From Aequitasia blattaphilus (GTDB taxonomy: Bacteria; Bacillota; Clostridia; Lachnospirales; Lachnospiraceae), in assembly GCF_024721305.1 (NCBI RefSeq), contig NZ_JAMXOD010000001.1, forward strand, positions 186,001 through 250,000: a DNA stretch of 64,000 nt, given 5' to 3'. The notes below the pieces were generated by a model. It worked only from the letters and a program-made list of their open reading frames with translations. It had not been told where the DNA came from and made no database searches. Positions 33,715 through 42,715 of this stretch are shown piece after piece. Position 1 is the first letter of the stretch; the number at the start of each line of letters is the position of its first letter. The translations under genes were made by a program, and so were the position numbers.

Positions 33715-34869
33715 ATGGGCAATTTAAAACAAGAGATAGAGAATTTAATCGCACTAGAACAAGAGGGTGATTATTGGGACTTTAAAAGAGAATGGTATGA
33801 TAAACAACATCTACCCAATTTATTACATGATATCATTAGCATGGCCAACAACTTAGCTAATAGAGATTGCTATATTATAATCGGCGTAGATGAAGAAAAT
33901 GATTTTGATTTTAAGGATGTATTAGGAGACCCAAATAGAAAAAATACCCAAAAATTAGTTGATTTCCTAAAGAACAAAAAGTTTGCCGGTGATATGAGAC
34001 CGATTGTCCATGTAGAAACGATAGAATACGCAAGGTCATGTATTGACATAATTGTTATAAAGAATAGTAATAAAACGCCGTTTTATTTGAAAGAAGCATA
34101 CAAGGGAGTATTTGCAAATCAAATCTACACAAGGATTCAAGACACAAATACACCACTTAATTCTTCAGCAGATATTGATAAAATAGAGTGGCTTTGGAAA
34201 AAAAGATTTGGCTTAATTCAAACTCCAATTGAGCGAATTGAGTCATTTTTAGAGGAACCAAATGCTTGGGTAAATGGTCCGAACGGAGAAATGCAAAAGT
34301 ATTATAAGCGTTTTCCGGAATATACATTAGTGTATGATGACGCTGCCGATGGGCGCGATGGATATACCTATTATCTTTTTTCTCAATATAAAAGCAGACC
34401 ATATTGGAAAGACATTAAAGTTTATTATCATCAAACTCTTTTAATTGAAGTTGATGGTGTAGCGCTAAATGGTGGTGTATACATGACCCCTTGCCCAGAT
34501 ATAGATGGGATTTGTTTTAATGAATATTATAGTTGGGATATTCCATACAGGTATATGGTTAAAGGGTCGTTCAAATATAAATTAAGTGAATTTCTTTATC
34601 ATAATGAGTGGTCTTATGAAGCAAAAATAGCGCGCGATAATTTCTTTTCAGTTATTCTAATATTTGAAACTGAATTGGAAAAGGACTCATTTATAGATTA
34701 TGTCATTTGTAATTGGGAAGAAAGAGATAAATACAAGGATTCGATACATATTGCATCTATACCAGAGATGAAAGGTTATAATGTAAATGTTTTTAAAAAA
34801 GAGTATGAAAATGCACTAATACTAAAGTTAATGTTACATGATTTTAGAAGAGAAAGGGGACTCTCCTAA
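33715..34869 (+). CDS. Schlafen AlbA_2 domain protein, partner of the SMC-like ATPase
   Basis: The first 170 residues match the AlbA_2 (Schlafen core) domain: DYWDFKREWYD with the family glutamate/lysine, then DIISMANNLANRDCYIIIGV, and TPFYLKEAYKGVFANQIYTR. AlbA_2 domains bind nucleotides or nucleic acid. The remaining 210 residues, rich in aromatic residues, are not recognised and could be an effector. The ATG begins one base after the ATPase stop, so the genes are tightly coupled. The stop overlaps the relaxase ATG. One counted line is 27% G+C against 50% in the relaxase, showing foreign origin. Confidence 0.75.
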   Translation: MGNLKQEIENLIALEQEGDYWDFKREWYDKQHLPNLLHDIISMANNLANRDCYIIIGVDEENDFDFKDVLGDPNRKNTQKLVDFLKNKKFAGDMRPIVHVETIEYARSCIDIIVIKNSNKTPFYLKEAYKGVFANQIYTRIQDTNTPLNSSADIDKIEWLWKKRFGLIQTPIERIESFLEEPNAWVNGPNGEMQKYYKRFPEYTLVYDDAADGRDGYTYYLFSQYKSRPYWKDIKVYYHQTLLIEVDGVALNGGVYMTPCPDIDGICFNEYYSWDIPYRYMVKGSFKYKLSEFLYHNEWSYEAKIARDNFFSVILIFETELEKDSFIDYVICNWEERDKYKDSIHIASIPEMKGYNVNVFKKEYENALILKLMLHDFRRERGLS

Positions 34870-36167
34870 TGGCAATCATCAAACTAGACCACCTTAAAGA
34901 AGGTAGCGGTCGAAACCCATCCGCCGGTCTCTATGGTGCCATTCTCTATATTCTAGATATGCAACAGGGGCATAATGGGGAAAAGACCAAAGGCGGATTA
35001 CTCATTGGCGGCAATGCTGGAATCACTGCAGATGAGATTTATGAATTAATGATAGAAACGAAAGAGTTTTTTGGAAAGAACTGGGGCAGAGTGGCTTATC
35101 ACTTTGTCCTTTCTTTTCCCCCAGGGGAAGTAACGGCAGAAGTAGCCCATGAGCTAACGGGCCAGTTTGTAGACCGCTACCTAGGGGACCGCTACGATAT
35201 CGTATTTGCCACTCATGACGATCAGGAACACAAGCATAGTCACATCCTATTTAACAGCCTTTCCAGGAATGGTTATAAATACCATTACAAAGCCGGTGAC
35301 TGGGAAAAGGACATGCTGCCGATTCTTAATGGCATCTGTATCGCGAACGGTTTAAGTTATATTACTCTTCAGGATAAAGAGGGGCGATTAAATAGGCGCA
35401 CTACAGGAAAAGAGAAGTGGCAAAAGAAGCAAGGTCACAAGAGCTGGGACAACCTTATCCGCCAAAACCTTCAAGAGGCGATGCAGGCAGCAGGGGACTA
35501 TAATGAATTTTTAAAGATATTAAGGGATAATGGTTATCAGATTCGAGAAGGAAATAGTAGCCAGTATGGTCCCTACTTTTCTATCCAGTGTGAAGGGATG
35601 GGAAAAGCTAGGCGAAACTACCGATTAGGCGCAGGCTACAGTGTGGAGGATATAAAGAAGCAAATTGATAACAAGGAATTATTAAAGGACATTGAGGAGA
35701 TGCTCTCGGACGTTAGTACGTACCGGGAGCTTTTGCATTCCCGGTATTATGGAAAACGCCTGCTTAGACTACCTGCCTATTATTACCGAAAGTGTATCTT
35801 CCTCTGTAGCTGGAATAATCGTTTGTTTGCTACCTATCCAAAGATAAAGCCTTGGAAGTACCGGAAGGACGTAAAGGAGCTAGATAAGCACATGGACAGT
35901 CTGCAATTAACCGATAAATATAAAATCCAAACACGAGAGCAGCTTATACAGCTAAAAGAAAGCTTTGAATTAAAAAAGAAAATGCTGAATGCAGACTACC
36001 GGCAGCTTAAGAAGGAAGGAGGTGAGGAGCAAAAGAAAGAGTGCTTGCAAAAGCTAAAGGAAGTGAGGAAGGAGCTTCGGACCATCCGGTTTATTAGTGA
36101 CACTTATTCGGTAAGCGAGGAAAGTCTGTTTAAGGAGTGGAAGGTGGAAAAGGAACGTGTTAGGTGA
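34869..36167 (+). CDS. relaxase/mobilization nuclease, MOBP type
   Basis: The 432-residue protein has the relaxase three-histidine motif HDDQEHKHSHILFNS starting near residue 116, a likely catalytic tyrosine in the N-terminal ILYILDMQQGH or AGLYGAILY region, and FGKNWGRVAYHFVLSFPP before it. It nicks oriT and pilots the strand into the recipient. The C-terminal 200 residues are basic and coiled. Its start overlaps the end of the AlbA_2 gene by one base, so relaxase translation now depends on the inserted cassette. A short gene follows. Confidence 0.92.
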   Translation: MAIIKLDHLKEGSGRNPSAGLYGAILYILDMQQGHNGEKTKGGLLIGGNAGITADEIYELMIETKEFFGKNWGRVAYHFVLSFPPGEVTAEVAHELTGQFVDRYLGDRYDIVFATHDDQEHKHSHILFNSLSRNGYKYHYKAGDWEKDMLPILNGICIANGLSYITLQDKEGRLNRRTTGKEKWQKKQGHKSWDNLIRQNLQEAMQAAGDYNEFLKILRDNGYQIREGNSSQYGPYFSIQCEGMGKARRNYRLGAGYSVEDIKKQIDNKELLKDIEEMLSDVSTYRELLHSRYYGKRLLRLPAYYYRKCIFLCSWNNRLFATYPKIKPWKYRKDVKELDKHMDSLQLTDKYKIQTREQLIQLKESFELKKKMLNADYRQLKKEGGEEQKKECLQKLKEVRKELRTIRFISDTYSVSEESLFKEWKVEKERVR

Positions 36168-36178
36168 AAGGAGAAGTT

Positions 36179-36424
36179 ATGGCGACAACGAAAGAATTAG
36201 AAGATTTAATCAGAAGGATTCAAGACAGAATTGTATCTATGGAGAAGTTTATTGAGGAACGAGGGCTCACGTCAGAGTACATAAAATACGTAGAAGAGCT
36301 CTCAGCAAAGAAAGAAGCAATTAAGGATCAGGTAAAAGAAGTAGAAAGGGCAACGAAAAGAGAAAAGGATATTGAGCTACCGAACCGCAACCTCCGTCAG
36401 GGAATAAGCCTATGGTTGAAGTAA
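36179..36424 (+). CDS. small coiled-coil protein of the mobilisation operon
   Basis: An 81-residue, highly charged, almost wholly helical protein (TKELEDLIRRIQDRIVSMEK, VKEVERATKREKD). AAAGGAGAAGTT precedes ATG 36179; an in-frame GTG at 36164 overlaps the relaxase stop. The 3' end overlaps the next gene by 13 bases. Probably a relaxosome or coupling accessory factor; no family recognised. Confidence 0.6.
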   Translation: MATTKELEDLIRRIQDRIVSMEKFIEERGLTSEYIKYVEELSAKKEAIKDQVKEVERATKREKDIELPNRNLRQGISLWLK

Positions 36425-37320
36425 AAACGGAAGCCGGTCGGTTTCTTAAAACCAAAGGCAACCTGTTTAAAGGAAAGTCAGAGGAAGAGCGAGAAGCCAT
36501 TAAGCGAGAAATCCGTACCGGTTTTGAGCATGGGCTAAGCGAAGAGCAGATACTGCTTTATGCAACCAGTGATTATAGTTCCTTGCAGATGCAGGCGATT
36601 CGTGTAGCCATCGAAGAAGGGATTCCTAAGTCCTATATCTTAGAAAAGATTGCCTTAAAAAGCAAAAGCCCGGAAGCCATGCTCGAATCTAAGATTCAGT
36701 ATTTTAACAGTAAGGCAGGTGTTAAAAATCCAGAGGTTGTTAATGGTGCTTATATCCAGAAGATTCATGCCCAATTATCTCTTTTGGAAACCAGAATCGA
36801 TACTCAGCAGAGCTTCTTTGACCAGATCACCCAGCGGTTGGAGTTAGAGAATACTCAGTTAAAAGAAGAGCTGCAAGTAACCGCTGCTGAGAATAAAGTC
36901 TTGAAAGAGCAGCTATTACTTAGCGACCGGCAAAAGGGAGAGGAGAGCCTAAGAGTTCAGGACTACGAAAGAAAATGTAATCATTTAAAAGAACAGCTAA
37001 GTGCTTTAGAGTCTAGAAACCAAGTCCTTGAAAGGGCGAGAACAGAAAGGGAAGAAACGCCCAGAAGAAAACGACAGAGCCTTTTCTTTTGTAGGAAGCG
37101 GGAGTCTCTACCTGATTGGTTTTTAGAGGTCCTTGTGACCCCAGGGTTTTCCCTTGAACAGATGAGCCTCTTAACAGAAGCCTATCATGCAGGAATTAAA
37201 AGAAACATCTTACTAAAGCTAGCCAGTCCAGAGATAGAGGCGAGCCACATGAAACAAGTTATAGGCATGTTTGTGAAAGGAGGTGAGAAAGAAGGGAGTG
37301 AGATAAATGCCACCAAGTAA
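36412..37320 (+). CDS. coiled-coil mobilisation-region protein, unknown
   Basis: The 302-residue protein has a helical N-terminal part with short repeat units (LSEEQILLYATSDYSSLQMQ, AIRVAIEEGIPKSYI), a long central coiled coil (about 125-215) and a C-terminal repeat-like segment (FSLEQMSLLTEAYHAGIKRN) that resembles the last part of the VirD4 protein encoded next. The basic RRKRQSLFFCRKR stretch sits between. Its end overlaps virD4. A scaffold between relaxosome and coupling protein is a guess. Confidence 0.6.
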   Translation: MVEVKTEAGRFLKTKGNLFKGKSEEEREAIKREIRTGFEHGLSEEQILLYATSDYSSLQMQAIRVAIEEGIPKSYILEKIALKSKSPEAMLESKIQYFNSKAGVKNPEVVNGAYIQKIHAQLSLLETRIDTQQSFFDQITQRLELENTQLKEELQVTAAENKVLKEQLLLSDRQKGEESLRVQDYERKCNHLKEQLSALESRNQVLERARTEREETPRRKRQSLFFCRKRESLPDWFLEVLVTPGFSLEQMSLLTEAYHAGIKRNILLKLASPEIEASHMKQVIGMFVKGGEKEGSEINATK

Positions 37321-39571
37321 ACGGCAAAAGGTCAGTTGGGGGATTAGCTGGATCATCATCCTTATATTCTTTTTGTATGTAGCGTATTGCTTATCCGGAC
37401 TATTTATGGTACCAGGAGTGAATCTTGAAACCTACGATAAGATAGCGCTACAACTCTTAACCCATCCGTTAGAAAAGTCCTGCTGGAATGACAAAAGTAT
37501 GCATTGTCTGGGTGTTGCTCTCTTTGTCTGGTTCTTAGCAGCTCTTTGGCATTACTCTACACTTCATGACTTACGCATCGGAGAAGAGCATGGTACTAGT
37601 AAGTGGGGCAGCATAAAGAAAATAAATCGTCGTTTGGCAAGTCTGGTGACTTGTCATTTTTTGTGTTTTTCTTACAAACGCCCCGGGTCAGAAAACCGTG
37701 TTCTGTCAGAAAGCTTGCGGGTTTCTTACGATACGAAACACACCAAGCTTAATAATAACCTACTGGTCATTGGGGGCTCTGGCTCAGGGAAAACAGCCTA
37801 TGTAGTCATTCCGAATCTTCTAGCCAACTACGGCAGTAACGTATATACGGATCCGAAAGGAACGTTAGCTGAGGAGTGTGGCAATTATCTTATGTCTATG
37901 GGAAGGCGCGTGCTATCGCTAAATCTTGTAGACATGAACCAGTCTTGCCGGTATAACCCTTTCCGGTATCTAAGGAAAGCCAGTGACGTGAATAAGCTTG
38001 TCACCAACTTAATGGCAAACACCACCCAAGAGAATGCCAATCACTCAGACCCCTTTTGGGAAAAAGCGGAAAAGATGTATTTATCCAGTATCTTCTTTTA
38101 CGTCTGGACAGAGTGCCCCCGAAAGGAACATCGCCGGCTAGAAAATGGGGTAATTGAAAACGTGTATTTAGACCGTACCTTTCGCAGTGTGCTTCATCTA
38201 CTAAACGAAGCAAAGGTAAATCATGACCCTGAGGTTAAATCGCCTCTCGATGTCAGAATGAATAAGCTGGCAAGAGAAAAAGGAGAAAACCATCCGGCCG
38301 TTCGTAGCTATAGGCGCTGCGTAAGAGGAGCAGGCGACACCGTTCGTAGTATTATCGTATCCGCTAATGCAAGGTTTGATCCCTTTGATAATGAGGAGCT
38401 ACTGCGGATTCTTGATGGGGATGATATTGATTTACCATCCCTAGCAGCGGGATTTCATGGAAATACAGATATCAAAACCAGTCTCTTTTGTTGTATCCCC
38501 GATGACGACGATACCTATAACTTTATTCCAGGGTTACTCTATACCCAGCTCTTTCAGGAGCTCTACCGACAAGCCAGGCTAAACGGTGGTAAGTGCCCCA
38601 TACCGGTGGGCCTGTGGTTAGACGAATTCGCCAATATCAAGATGCCCGCCGCCTTTGAAAAGATCCTAGCCACTTGTCGTAGTCGGGATATCTATTGTGC
38701 CATTCTTCTACAATCCTTAGCCCAGCTGAAGGTTGCTTACCGAGAAGATAAGTGGGAAGGGGTCTATGGGAACTGCGATACCGTAGTGTTCTTAGGTGGT
38801 AATGAACCCTCGTCTCATAAGCACATGAGCGAGCAGGCAGGAGAAAAGACCATTGAAAAACGAAGCCAGGGAGAAAGCAAAGGTAGTCATGGATCGAGTA
38901 ATGCCAACTACGATGTAATGGGGCGACGGCTAATCTTGCCAGAAGAAGTTTCTATGCTTAAGGATGAATGCCTAGTCCGGATAAAAGGAGAGTATTCTGT
39001 AAAGGATAAGAAGTGGGACTACTACGGTAAGCATAAGAAGATCCGGAGCCAGATTGTAGCCTTTGGCACCTTTTCTCAAGAGATTCAGATTGAAAGAGAA
39101 GAGGACCGACTGGTAACCAAGGAACTGACAGAAGGGTTTACCCCTCTAGGAGAAAAAAGTAGAACCTATTATGAGCGTTGTCAAAAGAGCGGCGAGTCAG
39201 TGGAGTTATACGAAATAAGTAGGGAGTCTTTTCTGACCTATGATTTTTCAAAAAGCAAAAGTAAGACGGAAGCCCAGATGCTACTTTTCTTAAAAGGGGC
39301 TTACGACGAGAAATATGAGAAAAAGGAGAAATGGCTAGCTAAGGAAGAGCCTACCAAAGAACAGGTGATAAAGACTCCAGAGGATTTATTGGATTACGTG
39401 ATTAGTGGCGCCTTTTCTAAAGAACAAATGGAGGTTCTAGGAAGAGTTTCTTTAAAAAAGATTCCCTTCCAGAAACTAAAGCAGATTGCAAAGCCAGAGC
39501 TACCAGCAGAAAATATGGCTTTTGCTTTAAACCTATTAACCGAAATGGAGGATACATATGATTTTAATTGA
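37307..39571 (+). CDS. VirD4-like type IV coupling protein (CD1115 family)
   Basis: The 754-residue protein has two N-terminal membrane spans, Walker A GGSGSGKTAYVV near residue 156, the DPKGTLAEE motif, Walker B VGLWLDEFANI and the typical YGNCDTVVFLGGNEPSSHKHMSE and QSLAQLK segments. It couples the relaxase-DNA complex to the transfer channel. An extra C-terminal region after about residue 650 carries helical repeats (TPEDLLDYVISGAFSKEQME) like those of the preceding protein. AAGGGAGTGAG precedes ATG. Confidence 0.92.
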   Translation: MPPSKRQKVSWGISWIIILIFFLYVAYCLSGLFMVPGVNLETYDKIALQLLTHPLEKSCWNDKSMHCLGVALFVWFLAALWHYSTLHDLRIGEEHGTSKWGSIKKINRRLASLVTCHFLCFSYKRPGSENRVLSESLRVSYDTKHTKLNNNLLVIGGSGSGKTAYVVIPNLLANYGSNVYTDPKGTLAEECGNYLMSMGRRVLSLNLVDMNQSCRYNPFRYLRKASDVNKLVTNLMANTTQENANHSDPFWEKAEKMYLSSIFFYVWTECPRKEHRRLENGVIENVYLDRTFRSVLHLLNEAKVNHDPEVKSPLDVRMNKLAREKGENHPAVRSYRRCVRGAGDTVRSIIVSANARFDPFDNEELLRILDGDDIDLPSLAAGFHGNTDIKTSLFCCIPDDDDTYNFIPGLLYTQLFQELYRQARLNGGKCPIPVGLWLDEFANIKMPAAFEKILATCRSRDIYCAILLQSLAQLKVAYREDKWEGVYGNCDTVVFLGGNEPSSHKHMSEQAGEKTIEKRSQGESKGSHGSSNANYDVMGRRLILPEEVSMLKDECLVRIKGEYSVKDKKWDYYGKHKKIRSQIVAFGTFSQEIQIEREEDRLVTKELTEGFTPLGEKSRTYYERCQKSGESVELYEISRESFLTYDFSKSKSKTEAQMLLFLKGAYDEKYEKKEKWLAKEEPTKEQVIKTPEDLLDYVISGAFSKEQMEVLGRVSLKKIPFQKLKQIAKPELPAENMAFALNLLTEMEDTYDFN

Positions 39572-39674
39572 AATCAAGAAGGAAAACACCAGTGAAAAGA
39601 GAAAGTCAAATCTAGAGGCTTATTATCAAAACCTAAGAAAAAAGAACCGCAAAGGGGGAAAGAAGCATGTTTAA
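39558..39674 (+). CDS. very small basic protein, 38 residues
   Basis: ATG 39558 lies inside the end of virD4 after ATGGAGG, and the frame reads MILIEIKKENTSEKRK through a strongly basic tail, stopping inside the start of the DUF5688 gene. Overlap at both ends is the style of this operon, so it is probably translated. No family recognised. Confidence 0.5.
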   Translation: MILIEIKKENTSEKRKSNLEAYYQNLRKKNRKGGKKHV

Positions 39675-40617
39675 TCAGTTTGCAAAAGAGGTAGAAGAAA
39701 GGTTACAGGCGCATTTTGAAACCAATGGGCTAGATGTTCAGGTTCAACTAAATAGCGTTCTAAAAGTAAATGATGTTAATCGCCAAGGTATCATTATTAA
39801 ACCAGAAGATAGTAAGGTGGCGCCGATTATCTACTTAGAAGAATTTTATGAAGACGTTCAAGACGGTAGCAAAGATATGGACAGGGTTATTGATGAACTT
39901 GTGGGCATCTATGAAGAGAACCGTGCTATGCGCGGACAGATCCACCTCGAGAATATCTTCTCCTTTAATCAGATCAAGAATGAACTTACTCTTTGCGTAG
40001 TCAACACGGCCAAGAATCAGGAGATGTTAAATGAAATCCCTTATGTGGAAATGGATGATTTATCAGCCTTTTGTAGAATCCCTATGATAAATAGTGAAGA
40101 GCAGCGGGGATTTATGAAGGTTACCTATGAACTACTAGATGCTTGGAACGTGGACTTTAACGAAGTCTATGACATGGCTATTTCCAATACCCATAACTTT
40201 AATGACTTTCGACTATATAGCATGGAAGACATTATTGGTGAAATGATGGGAAACGGAGCACCCCAAAACCTGCTTAATAAAGAGATGCACGAGAATGAGG
40301 GCATGTTTGTCTTAACCAATGAACCGAAAGTAAATGGCGCCACAGCGCTATTACGTCCAGACATTATGGAACAGGTTTCGGCAGTACTAGGCGGGGATTA
40401 TTACATTTTACCTTCGTCCTTGCATGAAACGATTTGTATCCGTAAAGAAGGAGCACCACCAGCGGCCGAGCTAGGTGAAATGGTGCGGGAAATTAATGCG
40501 ACTCAAGTAGACGTGGAGGATCGCTTAAGCGATCATATCTATGCCTACGATAGTAGGGAAAAGAAGCTTCATTCAGTAAGAGAATCCTTCTTACCACTAA
40601 AAGAACACAGCTTATAA
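39667..40617 (+). CDS. DUF5688 family protein
   Basis: The 316-residue protein shows the DUF5688 pattern, an ICE-associated family of unknown role: IIYLEEFYED near residue 57, TAKNQEMLNEIPYVEMDDLS, NSEEQRGFMKVTYELLD and the C-terminal YYILPSSLHETICIRK. It is soluble and acidic. AAAGGGGGAAAG precedes ATG. A G+C-rich terminator follows. Confidence 0.82.
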   Translation: MFNQFAKEVEERLQAHFETNGLDVQVQLNSVLKVNDVNRQGIIIKPEDSKVAPIIYLEEFYEDVQDGSKDMDRVIDELVGIYEENRAMRGQIHLENIFSFNQIKNELTLCVVNTAKNQEMLNEIPYVEMDDLSAFCRIPMINSEEQRGFMKVTYELLDAWNVDFNEVYDMAISNTHNFNDFRLYSMEDIIGEMMGNGAPQNLLNKEMHENEGMFVLTNEPKVNGATALLRPDIMEQVSAVLGGDYYILPSSLHETICIRKEGAPPAAELGEMVREINATQVDVEDRLSDHIYAYDSREKKLHSVRESFLPLKEHSL

Positions 40618-40623
40618 AGAGAG

Positions 40624-40655
40624 GCCCGGGAGCTTGGATGCTTCCGGGCTTATTT
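40624..40655 (+). terminator. terminator after the DUF5688 gene
   Basis: GCCCGGGAGC and GCTTCCGGGC pair with one G-T around TTGGAT and are followed by TTATTTAG. T run is weak, so read-through is likely. Confidence 0.55.
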
Positions 40656-40684
40656 AGTGATGAAAAAGAAAGGAGCAAAGAGCA

Positions 40685-41875
40685 ATGAGTGATGTAAGCG
40701 ATACCATGCAGATTGTAAGTCTTGCAGGGCATGGAGCCTTCATTTTAGGAAAAGTAAGTGTAGAAGTCATTCAGTTTTTCATGCGGCTGGCACTGACCAA
40801 GCGCCAACAAAACATGCGCTTAAAGTATGGGGAAATGACTTTAGATAAGCTAATGGAAAAGCAAGCCCTAATGGGAGACCAAGCGGTAGTGTTTCAGGTA
40901 AAGGTAACAAATGAAAAAGAACTAAGTAGCGTAAAAGAAGAACTGACCAAGAGAGGAATTACCTTTTCCCAGCTATTTGACTTTAATTTAGAGGATAATT
41001 TCACTCAGTTTTACAGCAGTGCCTCCGATAGCCCGAAGCTAAACGCCTACTTTAAAGCCCATGAAGAGTTAATGGCCGGGGCCATCAAGATGGAAGACTA
41101 CTTTAAGTCGGCACCGGAGAAGGATAAGCAGGCAATTAAGGAAGAGGTAGCAAAACATTTAAATACTAAAAAAAAGTCCAATGTGCCGACAGCCCTTAAG
41201 TACCTTGTTAAGCAGGAAGAGTATGTGAAAAACCAGGAGCTAGAAGAACGTTTTGCCCATCTCTTGTTTAAGCATCCGAAAGAAGAAGGACATCTGATTG
41301 CGATTCCCAGTGATGAGGTTATAAATCAGGGAGAGGACTTTTTGCTTTTACTAGAGCCTACCGACGAATATCCGATTTTATCTAAAGAGGGACAGATACT
41401 TGAACGTAGACTAGGGAAGGATATTTATCTGGCATTTGAGCGAGAAGAATTCTTGCAGCTAGAAAAGCTATCACCAGAAGAACGAAGAGACCTTGCGGAA
41501 GCCAAACGACTAAAAGTGGCAGAGCTTTATCAAGCAGAGCGGAAGAAAGAAGGCGCCTTTGAAGTTTCTTTTCCTGTCCGTGACCGAGTAAGCGAGACCG
41601 CTTATAGCCTCGAGTTTCTAGTACCAGGAAGAGGGGAGCGCACAACCATGGAGCTACCAAAGGACCGGCTAAAGAAAAGTAAAGACGGGAAATTCTATCA
41701 GGCGGTTTTAAATCGCGAGGAATTATTAGACGTACGTGTCTTAGGGTACCCAGTTGAAGCATACGGAAAAGATATGGAAGAACATTTTGAACTATTAGGA
41801 ACGGAAACAGGAATAGGAGAGAAAATAACTGTCAAAGAAAGGAGAAGTCATGAAAGAACTAGAAGTAGTAAATGA
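40685..41875 (+). CDS. PcfB family protein (DUF3801)
   Basis: The first 110 residues match PcfB/DUF3801 of conjugative elements (LAGHGAFILGKVSVEVIQFF, NMRLKYGEMTLDKLMEK, LKYGE). PcfB helps recruit the relaxase to the coupling protein in pCF10. Here the protein has 396 residues, longer than the single-domain form, with a second half (EGHLIAIPSDEVINQGEDFL, PGRGERTTMELPKDRL) of unknown fold. AAAGGAGCAAAGAG precedes ATG. Confidence 0.75.
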   Translation: MSDVSDTMQIVSLAGHGAFILGKVSVEVIQFFMRLALTKRQQNMRLKYGEMTLDKLMEKQALMGDQAVVFQVKVTNEKELSSVKEELTKRGITFSQLFDFNLEDNFTQFYSSASDSPKLNAYFKAHEELMAGAIKMEDYFKSAPEKDKQAIKEEVAKHLNTKKKSNVPTALKYLVKQEEYVKNQELEERFAHLLFKHPKEEGHLIAIPSDEVINQGEDFLLLLEPTDEYPILSKEGQILERRLGKDIYLAFEREEFLQLEKLSPEERRDLAEAKRLKVAELYQAERKKEGAFEVSFPVRDRVSETAYSLEFLVPGRGERTTMELPKDRLKKSKDGKFYQAVLNREELLDVRVLGYPVEAYGKDMEEHFELLGTETGIGEKITVKERRSHERTRSSK

Positions 41876-41966
41876 AAAGGAACTGAGAGAACGCATTGAA
41901 AAACTGGTAGATAATCAGGTATTAATCGTGGAACTAGAAAGGAGTGATGATGACGATGAACAATGA
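41850..41966 (+). CDS. very small acidic protein, 38 residues
   Basis: ATG 41850 follows AAAGGAGAAG and overlaps the end of the PcfB gene. The product MKELEVVNEKELRERIEKLV with an acidic tail of four aspartates overlaps the radC start. Good ribosome site and coupling support translation. Function unknown. Confidence 0.5.
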   Translation: MKELEVVNEKELRERIEKLVDNQVLIVELERSDDDDEQ

Positions 41967-42471
41967 ATTAGATTTAGTAGCGGTCCGCCTAATAAAAGAA
42001 AAGACCTATTATAGCGATGCGCCTGTTAACAGCCCACAAGCGGTGGTAGATTTTTTGAAACAGGAGTTATCTACTTATGACCGGGAAGTGATGTGTGTAG
42101 TGAATCTTTCAACTAAGTGTGACGTTATCAATTTGAACTTTGTAAGCATGGGCACAATAAATTCCGCTGTGATTGAGATGCGAGAGCTCTTTAAAGCCAG
42201 CATCTTAAGCAACGCAGCTAGTATTGTCTGTTGCCATAACCACCCCTCAGGAGATCCTACCCCCAGTAAAGAGGATATAAAACTCACAGAACGGATAGGC
42301 CTATCAGGAAAGCTACTTGGCATAGAACTATTGGACCACATTATTATTGGTAGGGGAAATATGCCTTACTACAGTATGTTAGAGGAAGACGTATTGCCCG
42401 TAGGGAATATGGAGGTGTTTAAAAGAGAGGTCTCCAAAATAAAGGGGAGTAATCGTGAGCAAATGTTATAA
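41950..42471 (+). CDS. radC: RadC-like JAB domain protein
   Basis: The protein has the MPN/JAMM metal motif CCHNHPSGDPTPSKED with HxH and aspartate ligands, and LGIELLDHIIIG, as in RadC. At about 173 residues it is the short mobile-element form without the helix-hairpin-helix. RadC homologues are frequent on ICEs and plasmids; the biochemical role is unknown. The start could be 41944, 41947, 41950 or 41956. It is the last backbone gene before the cargo. Confidence 0.85.
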   Translation: MTMNNELDLVAVRLIKEKTYYSDAPVNSPQAVVDFLKQELSTYDREVMCVVNLSTKCDVINLNFVSMGTINSAVIEMRELFKASILSNAASIVCCHNHPSGDPTPSKEDIKLTERIGLSGKLLGIELLDHIIIGRGNMPYYSMLEEDVLPVGNMEVFKREVSKIKGSNREQML

Positions 42472-42536
42472 AGAAACGATTTATATAATATGTAAGTCAG
42501 AGAAGAGAGTTATTTGTAAATATCATGATTTTATAT

Positions 42537-42640
42537 TAGCCATGGTCAGATATAGTCTTACTGGCCATGGCTTTAAAAAGTTTCACACTCTCAAAAAATA
42601 GCCAAGCACAGAAGTTTTCTGATCTTGGCTATTTCTAGTT
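42537..42640. terminator. two hairpins between radC and the FadR-type regulator
   Basis: TAGCCATGGTCAG with CTGGCCATGGCT (42537-42572) and AAATAGCCAAG with CTTGGCTATTT (about 42595-42637) make two stable stems. They stop convergent transcripts. The 244-base gap has no gene. Confidence 0.65.
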
Positions 42641-42715
42641 TATTTGAAAATAAAAAGCTATCATATAACGAATTTCCATATAGTATGGAATATGGCAAAC
42701 AAGACTTTAACTATC

